Below are positions 24,801 through 36,611 of a stretch of 64,000 bases of DNA, piece by piece (position 1 is the stretch's first letter; every line of letters starts with the position of its first letter). The DNA is taken from contig VZRS01009497.1 in NCBI GenBank assembly GCA_013398055.1, positions 114,078-178,077 on the forward strand. The letters run 5' to 3'. Origin of the DNA: Ifrita kowaldi. Taxonomy: Eukaryota; Chordata; Aves; Passeriformes; Cinclosomatidae. The notes below the pieces were generated by a model, which was not told where the DNA came from, searched no databases, and saw only the letters and a list, made by a program, of their open reading frames with translations. The position numbers and the translations under genes were made by a program.

Positions 24801-27800
24801 CAACATGAGCTGAGTACAAGTGGTCAGAAGCAAACATGGTCTGCAAGGAGATGCACATTCTCATGGGTGGCTTTTTCCAAGAGATTGGAAGGTTGCAGGT
24901 ACCAGAGGCTGCATCCCAAAACCAGCAGAGGTGAAGCACACTGCGTTTCTTGAGCTGGTGAAATGTGTGCAGTTGTGTCACCTCTTTGAGTACATCCCTT
25001 AGGTGCCTGATCCTGTGATTTCCTCTTCAGAGAAGTCATCCCATCAATCTCCCTCCTTCCATTTAAGCTCAGGACTGCAGCCCTCTGCACATCAGTCCTG
25101 CTTAGCCATGAGGTCCAAGTGGGAGCAGCACCTGTGGCTGGTGCATTCAGGAATCTGTGACCAGTGATGGATATTGTAATCAGACAACTTTAAGCCAAGC
25201 TAGAAAGCTGCACAACATTTATGAGATAAAGAGATTATATTCCAAATGCGCACACACATACTTATGGAGAGACCTGCGTAAGCCAAGTCAGAGTTTCAGG
25301 TTCACTGAAAATACTCATAAATTACTTCATCAGCCAATAGTTCCAGCTAAAAAAGCTCTTAAAATCATAAAATCAACACTAAGATTTTTAAGTGAAACAT
25401 CTCAAGGTTTTGGTTTTTTTTTTTTTCCCCTAAAGTAACATTTTTCTACTGAATTTGATTTTTGAATGTTTTGGTGTGGACAGAACAGTTTTTAAATCTT
25501 CCCTATGAAATAAAGTGTTTTGTTTTGTTTTGTTTTGTTTTGTTTTGTTCAAAAGCAAAGACTTAGGGATTTAGGTAAGCCTGAAATTTCTTCTGATTCT
25601 GTTTCAACTCCTGAACCTAAATATCAATTATTGGTCTGAACAGCTTGGCCTTCACTGTTGTGCTGTGCTCAGTGCTTGACGCTAGCATTACAAGGCCCTG
25701 CAGAGAGTGTAGTAGTTGGTAGCACTCAGTGAAAAGGCGTGAAGGGCCACCAATATTAGCTAAATTGCTCTTTAAGGCACATCGCCAATATGTTGCCATT
25801 GTATTAATTAGAATTCTGTTCCACTTTTCTTTGCAAAGCTGCCTACTGTAAAAAGCCAAGAGAGTCCCTCACTGCTGCTTTCATTATGTATGAAAGCCAA
25901 CAAATTCCATGGTGGTAACTCAATCTACCACTTCCATGCAAGCTTACAAACTTTCTTCTGCCACCACCTTATCTGTGAATTACAAGGAATGATAGATTGT
26001 TTCCTCTATGTTTTGCAGACTGAAACTAAACCAGTGCAGATGATGAATCTGGAAGCTACTTTTTGCCTGGGCTATGTAAAAGATTTAAATGTTGCCATCC
26101 TTGAGCTCCCATGCCTTAACAAACATATAAGCATGCTCATTCTCCTGCCCAAAGAGATTGAAGATGAGACCACTGGCTTGGAGAAGGTGAGAGAAAAAAA
26201 TAGAATTGCTATGATACTTCCTTTGGAAACAGCCCATATAATGCCATATGTCTATGGAAGGTTTTTGTTATTTAGAAGCAGTGTGTAAGGAAAGAAAAAG
26301 TAACTTTCCTGTGAATTTACCTTCTCATTCTGCTTCTCTGTTCCTAGTCTTATATTTGTGGCAACATTGTTTTCACCGTGTCCAGGCATGAGGCTGTAAA
26401 TGAGGCTTTGTTCTAGATAGGGAGTGCACAGAAGACAGTGTGAAGTGTAGAAGGTGCCCTTATTTCTGGTATCCTTATTTTTTTTCAATTGACATGTGTC
26501 CATGATTTATTTTACTAAGGTCTTACACTTCTCCAAGTTTTAATTTTGAGCAGAGGTGCCTGCAAATGAGCCATTTTTAATTACGATTGCACATAAATGT
26601 GAAAATTAATATGGCATTTCCTAAAGAACAACAATTTCTTATGTCATTTCTCTACGAAAATTTTAGAACATATTTTCACCCCTCTTCAAAGTTCATTAAG
26701 GACTAAGTAATTAATAATATTAATTAATAGTAAAGTTATTTAAGGATTAAAAAACTGATGATCATGCAAGTCTCCTTTGTAATTTGCTGCAACAAGACAC
26801 AAATTTTGAAGGCAGGAGCAATCTGTCTTTGCAGCTGTAAGATACTTTTATATGTTGGAGTAAATTACGGAACACGCCTATTATAAAATGCAAGTGAGGC
26901 CTTTCCTCCTACCAGTTTGTTGTGGCCTCCCATTCTGCTTCCTCCCTTTCCAGTTTTAAAAAAATTGCTTGGACAGCTTCATGTTTGATTAAGATCAGGC
27001 TCTGTATTTGGATTTTCTGTCCCAAATACTAGCAATTTCATTGCTCTGTAGGGTCAGGAATAAAGACTTTTGGATCTCTGCCAGTTGGCCAGGTGTAACC
27101 TGGGTAGGGACTGTCTTCCTCAGGTTCCTTCATATGGCTGTTGAGGTGATTGCTTATCTAAAGCTTGCCAGAAGAGCACATGCAGAAGTGCTGCTCCAGA
27201 GGCCTGCCCTATGGATTAAATCATACCTGCATCAATATAACTGAGAGTATGTTAAGCCTGAATGCTACGGTTGTGATTTAAAAGCAAAAGTTGCCTTTTG
27301 GACTTTATTTTTTGGAGGCTTGATAGGAGTGACAAGTTCAGGACAAGTTCAAGCCTTTTTTTTTCTTTCTCTCTTTCCTTGGACTGCTTAATAATTTCCT
27401 TTGTTCCTTTATGCTTTCAGCTGGAAAAGGCATTGACCCCTGAGACACTATTACAGTGGACCAATCCCAGCATGATGGCCAACACCAAAGTGAATGTATT
27501 TCTTCCAAAGTTTAGCGTGGAAGGTGACTATGACCTGAAGCCACTTCTGGAAAGCCTGGGAATGACAAATATCTTCAATGAAAGTGCATCAGATTTCTCT
27601 GAGATGTGTGAGACGAAAGGTGTGGTTGTGTCAAAGATCATCCATAAAGTCTTCTTGGAAGTAAATGAACAAGGTGGTGACTCCCGAGAGGTACCAGGAT
27701 ATCGGATTCTGCAACACAAAGATGAATTTAAAGCTGACCATCCATTTATCTTTTTGTTTAGACACAACAAAACTCGCAATGTGATTCTTTCGGGCCGATT

Positions 27801-27813
27801 CTGTTCTCCTTAG
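19077..27813 (+). CDS. SERPINB5: SERPINB5 (maspin), complete, six coding exons
   Basis: Exons 19077-19244, 21924-22061, 23126-23243, 24474-24616, 26019-26186 and 27421-27813 join in frame to 375 codons plus stop, the same length as human maspin. All introns are GT-AG. The product starts MDALQLANTAFAVD and ends GRFCSP, closely matching mammalian maspin throughout. Maspin is a non-inhibitory clade B serpin of epithelial cells (cytosolic, nuclear and cell surface), linked to adhesion and tumour suppression. As expected for B5, the CD-loop exon is absent and the hinge lacks the small-residue run of inhibitors: it reads NEQGGDSREVPG, then Tyr-Arg-Ile-Leu, with Arg340 at the nominal P1 as in human. 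An in-frame ATG two codons upstream (19071) lies just inside the same exon, so a 377-residue form is possible; 19077 is chosen because it matches the family and has A at -3 and G at +4. One oddity: the strand near the C-terminus reads VILSGR where FFGK/R is usual. The 5' noncoding exon was not identified with confidence. Confidence 0.97.
20181..20306 (-). mobile_element. Truncated CR1 LINE 3' end
   Basis: AATCATAGAATCATAGAATGG followed by GGGAAGGGACCTTAAA and CCAGGTTGCTCCAGACCC is the reverse complement of the avian CR1 3' tail with its ATTCTATG repeat. It lies in SERPINB5 intron 1, antisense to the gene, and is strongly 5'-truncated. Confidence 0.85.
21835..21890 (+). repeat. (ACA)n then (ATA)n microsatellite
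   Basis: About eleven CAA-type units followed by seven TAA-type units, directly upstream of SERPINB5 coding exon 2. Confidence 0.95.
21924..22061 (+). CDS. SERPINB5: SERPINB5 coding exon 2 (residues 57-102)
   Basis: It has 138 nt between a CAG acceptor and GTAAGT donor and starts VLHLQDVKDVSFGFQT. It corresponds to the single exon that in CD-loop serpins is split in two. Its acceptor lies about 30 bp downstream of a CAA/TAA microsatellite. Confidence 0.96.
22538..22596 (+). repeat. Perfect 24-bp inverted repeat with 11-nt loop in SERPINB5 intron 2
   Basis: Arms 22538-22561 and 22573-22596 are exact reverse complements; the loop is CTTGCAAAAAT. No flanking terminal repeat or ORF. Transcription of intron 2 would yield a strong hairpin. 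Confidence 0.95.
23126..23243 (+). CDS. SERPINB5: SERPINB5 coding exon 3 (residues 103-142, split codon)
   Basis: This is a 118-nt exon ending in phase 1 (first base of Gly142). It starts DFVNSTKRPFPSE and contains the EETRQKINKSLSELTDG segment. Its length equals the corresponding exons of the two other serpins here. Confidence 0.96.
24328..24328. other. Single N in SERPINB5 intron 3
   Basis: Isolated N with no visible flank duplication; outside exons and splice sites. Confidence 0.8.
24474..24616 (+). CDS. SERPINB5: SERPINB5 coding exon 4 (residues 142-189)
   Basis: This 143-nt exon opens in phase 1 and closes in phase 0 at KVNK. It contains LLLNAAYFVTNWMKKF, the serpin strand s3A signature with the maspin-type Met-Lys-Lys. 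Confidence 0.96.
25516..25549 (+). repeat. (TTTTG)n microsatellite
   Basis: Six TTTTG units in SERPINB5 intron 4. Confidence 0.95.
26019..26186 (+). CDS. SERPINB5: SERPINB5 coding exon 5 (residues 190-245)
   Basis: This 168-nt exon starts TETKPVQMMNLEATFC, ends TTGLEK, and includes LSM-type ISMLILLPKEIEDE. Donor GTGAGA. Confidence 0.96.
27421..27813 (+). CDS. SERPINB5: SERPINB5 terminal coding exon (residues 246-375)
   Basis: It has 393 nt including the TAG stop, after a long polypyrimidine tract and TTTCAG. It carries the reactive loop (GYRILQHKDE) and the conserved ADHPF and RHNKTRN segments. Confidence 0.97.
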   Translation: MEKALTPETLLQWTNPSMMANTKVNVFLPKFSVEGDYDLKPLLESLGMTNIFNESASDFSEMCETKGVVVSKIIHKVFLEVNEQGGDSREVPGYRILQHKDEFKADHPFIFLFRHNKTRNVILSGRFCSP

Positions 27814-29024
27814 GCGGGGCATGTTCATCATGAAAAAGCACAATTACATTTGTGGTGGTGCACACTCCTGTAAAGCTTTTCTTCCTGACTATCACCTTTG
27901 AAAGGAAATCTAAGAGGTTCATATATTGGCTGAGTAATACAATGTACTCTACATATGCAGCAGAACTAGTTTCTCTCCTTTTGTTTCCTCCCCTTTAGCA
28001 GAGTAATTTCCACTGTGAAGAGCACACCATGTTTTATTGAGAAGTATCCCAGCTTCAGCAACAAGAATATTTGGTTCCTCTGTGACACTTTTTTCCCAAA
28101 ATGAAGTGAACTGAGAGCCTGATTTAAGATAGGCCAGGAGCTGGAAAGGGCTCTAGGAAGAAGTGCTGCATTCCTAGTGAAACCTCTCTCCCTCGTGACT
28201 CACACTCTCTGGATTCCTAATGCCTAAAAGGAGAAACGTGGACACGTGGTATGATAGCTCTCCCCCTGTACCTGGCCACACTCTGGTGGTCCAGGGTGTC
28301 CTGCCAGACTGCCAACACCCAGTGAAGCAGTGCACAAGTTCTGCAGCATAGCTAAAACAGTTCAGGCTGGCATCAGAATTTGCATCTGTGGAACAGCAGC
28401 CACACTGAGGCCTATGGACACCAGAGGCAAAAATCATGGGGACAATATGTGTCTCCAGAAGACTCTTCACCGTGAGCTACATCAGTTCCCAGACTGGGGA
28501 GGTTGGACTGTGCTGTGTGGCCTTTTTTGACTCATTCCCTTCAGACATGGAAGATGGGACAAGTTCACTGCAGCGACGAGGAACCCTGATTTATATATCC
28601 TAAGGAAAAGAACATTACACAATTCAAGGATAGAATGCGGTTGGATTAATACTGGAAGTGCCACACTTTTCATGCACAGATTATCTGCCGTTTCTAGCTC
28701 TGGATTCAGCATTAAGGAAACTCCTTACAGTTACTTAATGACTGAAGCATGAGAAAGAAATAAGGACTTCAACTTGAGTGAAATTAACATTGTAATTGCT
28801 AGTCTTCAAATTCCACATGAGATTATGGTAATCAGATTTCATTTCTATCTAAAGACTGCCTGCTGCTTATGTTCAGTACTTGTTTACCTAATTACTGTTC
28901 AGAATAAAGCACTGTAAAACCTGTGTCAAATGTACAATACCTCTAGTGTCAGTCTGTGTGTTCACTGACAGTGTGACTGTGTGTTCACGCCTGACTTCAA
29001 ACAAATTATAGGAATAGAAATAAA
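27814..29024 (+). other. SERPINB5: SERPINB5 3' untranslated region (probable extent)
   Basis: There is no reading frame of note. The first good poly(A) signal after the stop is AATAAA at 28903-28908, giving a UTR of about 1.1 kb. A second lies at 29019-29024. Which is used cannot be told from sequence. Confidence 0.55.
28903..28908 (+). terminator. SERPINB5: AATAAA polyadenylation signal, probable SERPINB5 3' end
   Basis: Canonical hexamer about 1.09 kb after the SERPINB5 stop, followed within about 50 bp by a GT-rich stretch (GTGTCAGTCTGTGTGTTC). A cleavage site shortly after it is inferred. Confidence 0.55.
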
Positions 29025-32000
29025 CAGATTCACTTAGGCCACAAAGTCAAAATAAAAAAAGAAAAACAACTAAGTGAATGTCTGGATTGCCCTTCTGAGC
29101 CACATAATGGTAGTTCCCAGTAAGGACTATGTTACTAGGTAGTCAGGGTACACACAGAATTCAGTTATGTATCCTCAAAAGGTGGAAGCATTTTACTTGG
29201 GAAATCCTCTTGGTGCCTCAGGTCTTAAAGAAACTGGAAAGAGATCTCTAAATGAGAACACACAACAACCCCTAATATGCATAATTTCAACATCAGAGCA
29301 CTGGTTATTGTGAATTTAGAGACGGGAGTTCTGTTTCAATTCTTGAACTTAGCAACCCATGAGAAGCCTTTAGTCACAATGATTCAGTAGCTCCCTCAGT
29401 GGAACTACTTTAATGGTCTCTAATGCATTTTAATGCCAGAGGGTTAACTGGGGTCTTTGGCCCATATCTTTGAGGGTACTGAGGAGACCAACTTTCACCA
29501 AAAACAGTGGGAGGTGATAGCCTGCAGACCTCTGAGGGTCTTTGCTGATATGCATCAGATGTTCTGTGCAGGGATAGTGGTCAGAAGAACGAAAAATACA
29601 ACAATTGCTGTGAGCCCAACCTGTCTGAGAAGGACTTAGCTGCAAAGATCTTTACTGGCTCAAAATCAGTGATACCTGAATGCCTGGAAATGATTGATAC
29701 CCCCCATCATTGTCTGATCTACTCTGAAGGCTGGGGTCAGATGTATCCAGGGCTGTTGTCACTGTGGCTTCTACTGGTTCTCCTGTAGGAGGTGGGTCAG
29801 GACATCGAGCTTGGAGTTGGTGACTAAGCAGCTGCACAGGCAGTCCACGCACAGAGAAGGTGGACTGGTTGCCTCTACTCTGTACAGTTTGTGTTTGGGC
29901 ACTGACTCTTTGTCAGGTAGTTCCAGTTGTCCATCAGGCCATTTCATGCTTACTGCTACATCTCTGCTGGTCTGCTAGGCTGATTAAAACCTCTGGTGGA
30001 TTTTCTCATCCCTTTTTTCCTTCCTGGATGAGATTTCCAAAGGAGAAAAGCTCAGACATCGCTTTCTCAACTTCTTCAGATTCTGAAAACATTCCAGCTC
30101 AGGAGCCTGTCTTCATTTAATGGAGGCTGTAGTCTGTTTAAATGCTGATCAGAGCATTTGGCACATCCCCACAAATTTATGGAAGCATTCTCCTTGTGAT
30201 AGCTTGGCCAGGAAGGGTTATCCCATGAAAGAAGAGAGAAACACTGCTTCAGGGTGGGGCCCGTCTTTCTCCACCTCCTGACTAATTCCAAGGTATCCCA
30301 GCCTGTGCAAGGCAAGCAGATGTTAGAGATACAAAGCTGTCTTGGCCCACATAAGGCAAACCCACCTATTGGTCATTTATGAACAGGGTGGCTTGCCCAT
30401 GAAAATCTCAGGTTCATTTTTCACTTCTGCCCCTTCTCTTTGCCAGTCCCAGTGTGAAGCCTTTCCACCTTGCAGCATGTGAGGGAGAAGGAGCCACGAG
30501 GCTCCTGCTGGTGTGAGAAACCATGTCACAGTCTACTGTTTTCATTCTACCCATTGGTGGCCTCTGGGTCTTGGGCAAGAAATTGCATGGGAGGACATGG
30601 GAAAACTTGTGTGGGAGTTCATGTGTAGGAGCTCTTACGTGGTTACAGTGGAGAGAGGGAGCATATCTGAGGACTTGCTCAGATTGACAGGGTGCTCCAC
30701 CTCACCTTTCAACAGGGCATTACTATCCAGTGATGGAAAACAGCAAGCTGTGGCTGGCTTTGGCAGGCAGCTGCAAACTGCAGGGCTATGTGCCTGCTCA
30801 CCTCACCACTTGCTCATCTGCACAGTCACTGCCTGCTCCTTGCTCCCAGCATTTCGTTGAGGAGAAGGGACACATCCCAATGTCTTGTGGCAGCAAAAGT
30901 TGTTTGTGGAGAAGTTCTGAAAGTTGAAAAATGCACCTTAGGGCAAATTGGCCCCACTGGAAAAGCAGTACATTTCTGTGAATGTACTGTCCTAAGGGCC
31001 TAGAAAAGACAGAATTTGCACCTACATTGACATTTCCTGAGGCAAAGCAGTTAAGCTGACGTCAGGGAAGTTCTGAGGGAATATATACCAGAGCAAGCAA
31101 AACAAATCAGTGGAGGAATGATGTCAATATAGGAGGGAAGGAGAAAGCACAGAAACTGGAAGAAGGAAAGTCTTGCAAGATACTCAAAAATACTTCGGCT
31201 GTCGCTGAAAAGGCGCTTGGACTAGAAAAGCATGAGAAGATACATGGCAAGGCAACGTTCATAAATAAATAAATTTTAAAAATAGAGAAAGAAAGAACTG
31301 AGGAGGAGGACTAAGGAACACTGCAGGAACATACAGGAAGAAAAAAACAGAAACAAGAAAGTGAATGGCAAATGGAAGCAAAAAAGCAAGGAAAAGAACA
31401 GAGGTAATGAGAATGGTCATTTTATCCTTGTATCTTGCATTGCTTATGAATTCCTGTTTGCAGATGGGTACTGGAGCACTGGAGCTTGGCCAGCTGGGCT
31501 GAGACCTTGGCAGAGGAGCAGGGAACAGAAAATCTGGACAGAGCTGTGCCTAAAGAAGAGGGTGATCCAGCTTCAGCATTAGAAGGAAAGAGTGGGAAGA
31601 GAAAGATGGTGCTGGGGGGCTTTCTTTCTCTTTCCTGCTTGCCATGTCTGATCCCATAAGTATCCTATGAATCCAAAGCCACTTTTATGCTTTGTAGGAA
31701 GAAAGAAGAGGTGAGAAAGGAAAGACATAAAATATTCAGTGTTGCAAAGCCACATAGAGGCCTTGCTATCTTTGATCTCTGAGTCCAGCTGCCATAACCC
31801 AGTGCTGCACCTGAGCTCAGTGGTACTGATTAGGAGAGATCAAACGCTGTGCTAGCACAGCTCTGTGCTTCCCATCTCTTTACTTCCTTCTCACTTTATG
31901 CTGGAGACTTAACCTCCGTGATCAACCACTCCTGGCCTTCTTTTATTTTTAGCTCCAGCAATTTAAAAGAACACCCCCTGGCTGGGGATTCCTGTTACAG

Positions 32001-32626
32001 TTCAAGGAAATACTTCTTCCCTTCTCTAATTAAGTTCCTTCCATGCACATAAAGCCAACTCCTTACCTGAGAGGGAGAGATGGCTGTAGGCAACATAAAG
32101 CTCATGCATTTCCCATTCATTTGCTCTATCTCTGCAAGCAAGCTCAGCTCCAAACAGTCTTGGCATGAACCGTGCACACACCTGTGTCCAGGCCAGACCC
32201 CATCAAAATCTGAAAGGGACTAAGCACAGCAGTGTAGCCATGGGTCTCCAGGGTTAATGACCAGTTTTCCAGCTGAGAGTGACTTGGCATTGCAATCAGG
32301 AGATGTTGCCAGCAGATATTGCCTGCCAGACTCGTTGGGCAGCTTGAGAGAAATGCTAATAGCATATTGCTAGATATAGGTTTCCCAGTCTTCTGCGGGG
32401 AAACTTCATGTTGACGGCATTTGCATTAAACAGCAAGATGCTGCTATCAGCAATCATTGGTTGGAGGCTGAACTTTCCCACAAGAGAGGGAGAGATTTTT
32501 TTAAATACAGTATTGACAGGAACGTGCTCCAGAACTCAGCTGTTGTCTTCATTTAACCTCTTCGGGCAAGAAGGTAAAGATTCTATGTTGTTTTCTTTTT
32601 TTTTTTTCCAAAATAACTGTGATTTT

Positions 32627-32672
32627 NNNNNNNNNNNNNNNNNNNNNNNNNNNNNNNNNNNNNNNNNNNNNN
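32627..32672. other. 46-N assembly gap with repeated flanks
   Basis: The same roughly 23-bp stretch (T run, CCAAAATAACTGTGATTTT) occurs at both edges (to 32626 and from 32673). The gap may therefore be zero or negative in size; the poly-T run may be the cause. Confidence 0.95.
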
Positions 32673-35600
32673 TTTTTCCAAAATAACTGTGATTTTTTTT
32701 TTTTTTTGGCTGATCCAAAGTACTCTACAGGCTGGTAAAGTAAATATCATTTTTATATATTGGGCAGAGAGAGAGATACCTTTACATGCTGCAGGCAGCA
32801 AAACACAGTGCTAAAATTTAGGTGGCTCAAGAGCCCACACAAAGGGAGTTGGTCTTCACTGGGACATGAATGTGTATTTTAGGGACAGGTTTAAAGATCC
32901 TTGCCTAAGTTTCACAGGCTGTTGAATCTCATATTTCCCCAGAACCTCTCTGTCCACCCAGCAAAGTCTAATTGCTGCAAGACTGATGAGCTCAGTGGCT
33001 TGTACAAGAAAGTAGATGCTTTTCTGCCTGTGTTTCCAGAAGGGTTGAAGGACAGGCTCTTTCAGAACACCTCTACTCACTCTGGTAGAAATGGGCTTCC
33101 TATAAAGTGATGGTGCTGGTGACCTGGACAATCTGACCCACAGGATGAGAGATACAGGTTAATTTTCCTTCTTTACTCACGTTTGCATGGCACAAGAAAA
33201 AACCTTGAAATGTTCACTAGACAAGAAAGAGGGCATGCAATTCTTTGACTGGGTTCTTAGGCATTTCCCCTTTACACTGATTCCCACTGCCAGGGAAGTT
33301 GTTTGTGTTCTTAAACAATGACGCTGTAAAAGAGAAAGGGTGGAGTGGTATTCAGATTTTGTTTTGCTAGTGGGGGTGCTAGTCTTTGCTATTAAAATAT
33401 GAGCTCCTGGGTTTGGCAATGATGTTTAGAGGCTTGCAGAGATGCCTGTGCAGCTGCACACAGGCACAGCAAATAACTTGCCACTGTACAGCCTGTAACA
33501 GGCCAATGCACATCCATGCCTGTGTATGCAGAAATAACTGGCCTAGAAAGAGGTATGTAAGATACCAGAGGGACTGATGCAAACTAACAAAAGCAGTCAG
33601 GAAAAAGCTTTCTGGCACAAAAGCAGCATCCTGAGAGGCTAGGTTGTCTGGAAAATGAACTTGGCACCATTTTGTTAGAGAAGCTGCTTTGTACTGAAAT
33701 GTATTTGTTTTTAATTTAAAGCATGTGTCGTGCCACTTAGGGATGTTCAGAATTGCTGTGTTGTAGGAAATTTAATTTTTCTTATGTGCTGTTTGTCCCT
33801 TTCACTCCAAATCAGCACAGAAACACTTGGAAACACATTTTTGTATGAATGGTCATGAAAAATAAGAAAGTGACTTCTACCAATTTTCATGTGAGGAGAC
33901 AGCACTGTCTGTCCTGTTGTCTTTTTCTCGGATAGACCACGTAATTTCTGCCAATTCTATTTTCCTCTGTGCATGAGAAATGAATGTATATTAAAGCACC
34001 TTAATGGGACACAGATTGAATAAGTAAAACATGCAATGGGAATTATCATGTGGCATCAGGCAAAACAGGTTCCTTCTTACTTAACTTGTATGAAATACAG
34101 AACTACCTTAACAGAAAGGCTACAGCTCTCGTACCTTCTCCACCCTATTTACTGCCTCCTCCTGTTGACTGAATAATATAATCTAATACAGCCATTAATT
34201 ATGACAGTTTTCAGCACAGTTTTTTTTATCCTTTGATAGTTTTTATTTTGATTTCATCTACCCTTAGCCAAAAACAAACTATAAAGAGAGAACAGAACAT
34301 GAATAGTTATAGGAAAGGAGCGTTCATCATTTCACACAGCGTGGAGGAAGTTTGTAATTTTTACGAGGTCTGTGGTATGCAGTGGTTTCTTCTGAAGGAA
34401 GTTATTTTCCTGGGTAGCTTCTTGCTCACATACTGCAGTGCCAGTAGTTTCATTTGCCAGACTGTGTTACAAGCTGCTGAACCACCATGCAGAGGATCTC
34501 CTGTTATCAGGGGCTCTGCACTATTAATAATACTCAGTGTAGGTGCTTTGGCTAGTGAGGAACAGTAGCTAGGAACTTCCTGGAACACTTCTTTTGATCC
34601 TGGATCATCCCTCCTTACCACTCCAATATTATTTAAAAGTGACATTACCATTTGCTATCCACCATGTGGATGTTCTCCAAATGCTGTGGTCCTTGCAGTA
34701 GCTCCAGAAGTCTGATTGAGTTATTACACAGATTACACAGAAGTCTTTATGGTGTGGAATCATTCATATGCTTATTCCCCCCACCATTTTAGATTAAGGA
34801 AGTTCACTAAATCCTTTCACTGTGCAGTAAGGAAGTTTCTCCACTAGCCCATACCTGCCCTCCCTTCCTCTGGATTTGTAGGGCAGCTCTCTAAGTAGTT
34901 CCCACTCACAAAGCCATGGAGTTGGCTGTGGTGTTTGCACCTGGATGTCTCCCTGGTGACAGCCTGCTGCTTTTGCTAAAGGAGTGGCCACATCAGTGTG
35001 CCAGACACTCACTTTAAAGCCTGTCCACAGATCCTGGGCTCTCCCTCCTTTCTTGGCACTCAGCCCTTTCCCTGCAGGGAGAGGTGGAGGTGCCTTCTTA
35101 CCACTGAGTAAGTTTATTAACTCCTTTTTTCCTCCTTGACTCGTTCTGAAGTTGGGACACACCTACAAAATGCCTCATGCCCTACATTTGCCGTGACTGA
35201 TTTCACAGCTCCATTTCAGATCTTCCAAGAGATGTGGGAATACAGCATTACAAACTTCAGCACTGAAGATGCACTGAGTTTTGTTTTCAGAAGATTGTGG
35301 ATAGTAGGATACGAAGGTGGAAGAAAAGAGAAATTATTTAGTGCAATGTCTTGTGCTAAGATGACTGCATTGCTAAAAGGAAAATGAAAACTATGTTACA
35401 TAAAACTAACATATTACATTACATATTACTAGCACCAGAGCTAAAACAGCTGTGCTCACAATTAATGAGATAAAACTCATCTTTAACTTGTTTGTGCAAA
35501 GAACCCGTTGGATATTTCTCATCTGTTTTGTCCATTCACATTAGGTCCTTATGTGAAGTACTTCTGGACTCCAGAGTAAAACAAAAGTCTCAGTGTGAAA

Positions 35601-35864
35601 CATCTGTGAACTTTTCTTTCAGCATCACAGGTTCTTTCCACAGAGCATCACTCAGAAACAGGATGAAGCATTGATTGTTGCTGTGCTTTTTGAGTTAGTC
35701 AAACGGCAAGAAACGTCTGCATTTGCCACATGTTGTACCTTCATATTCTCAGAAACTTTACTTTTTCATCTCTTCCAAGCCTCTGCAGCAATCTATTTTA
35801 GGCTCAGTCTGCTTTCCTGTGGGCTGAGTTCATTCCCATTGTCTGGCACCTGCTGCAGGCTAAG

Positions 35865-36611
35865 ATGGTTTCACAGACAAGTGCTGCATCTTGGCTCAGC
35901 CGTATCGACTCCGAATGCCCTGGTAACTTCTGGCACCTGAGTCCCAGCTTTCCACACAAAGTCATGCCTGGCTCATGGCTGAGCTGGAGGTACCGTGCAT
36001 GCTGCATCTTGAGAACAGTGCAAGGCATTTTGAGTAGCTCTTTGGATAAAGAAAACTCTGTGAAGGTCAGGCTCTCGGTGAAGGGAGGGAGCGGTGGCTG
36101 TGGTAGAAGAACTGGGGCCTCAGTGGGAGAGCAGGGTGACAGGAGAGTTTTGGCTGGAATAGTTGCGGGTCCCCAGCACCAGGCAACTCCTTCCCCAGAG
36201 GGCTCCAGACAACTCTCAAAGGGGCACCAAGAGCCCAGGACAGGCTGTACAAGTGCCCTGCTGATAAAAGATCCTGAGGTTCAGCTTTGCACCAGCCTCT
36301 TGCCACCTTTAACCTCTGGTGACACAGACTGGAGCTCCTCATGTAACTTCAGCTTGCAGGCTGCAGCTTCAGGGCAGACAGGGCTGAGGAAGAGAAGTGC
36401 CTGCTGTGCTGTGGCTGTCTGTGGGCACTGGGGAGAACCACTTGGCTGTGCACTCACTCCTTTTTTCAACAGAGGAGCTCTGGCAGCTCTCTCTGGGCCT
36501 GACCCATGCTGGTCCCAGTGCAGGCTGAAAGGTAGAGACAGCCAGATCTGTGCCATGGGACACATGAAGGACTTGTCTCCATACTGTGGCTGTGTATTTT
36601 CCCCTAAATAA
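35865..36611 (+). other. Unrecognised 248-codon open frame ending at AATAAA
   Basis: The longest single open frame in the window. The product has no recognisable domain, no signal peptide, and mixed low-complexity composition. The stop overlaps an AATAAA hexamer (36607-36612). The patch is GC-richer than its surroundings, which lengthens chance frames; the opposite strand is also partly open. It may be chance, part of a noncoding RNA, or a lineage-specific exon. Confidence 0.2.
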
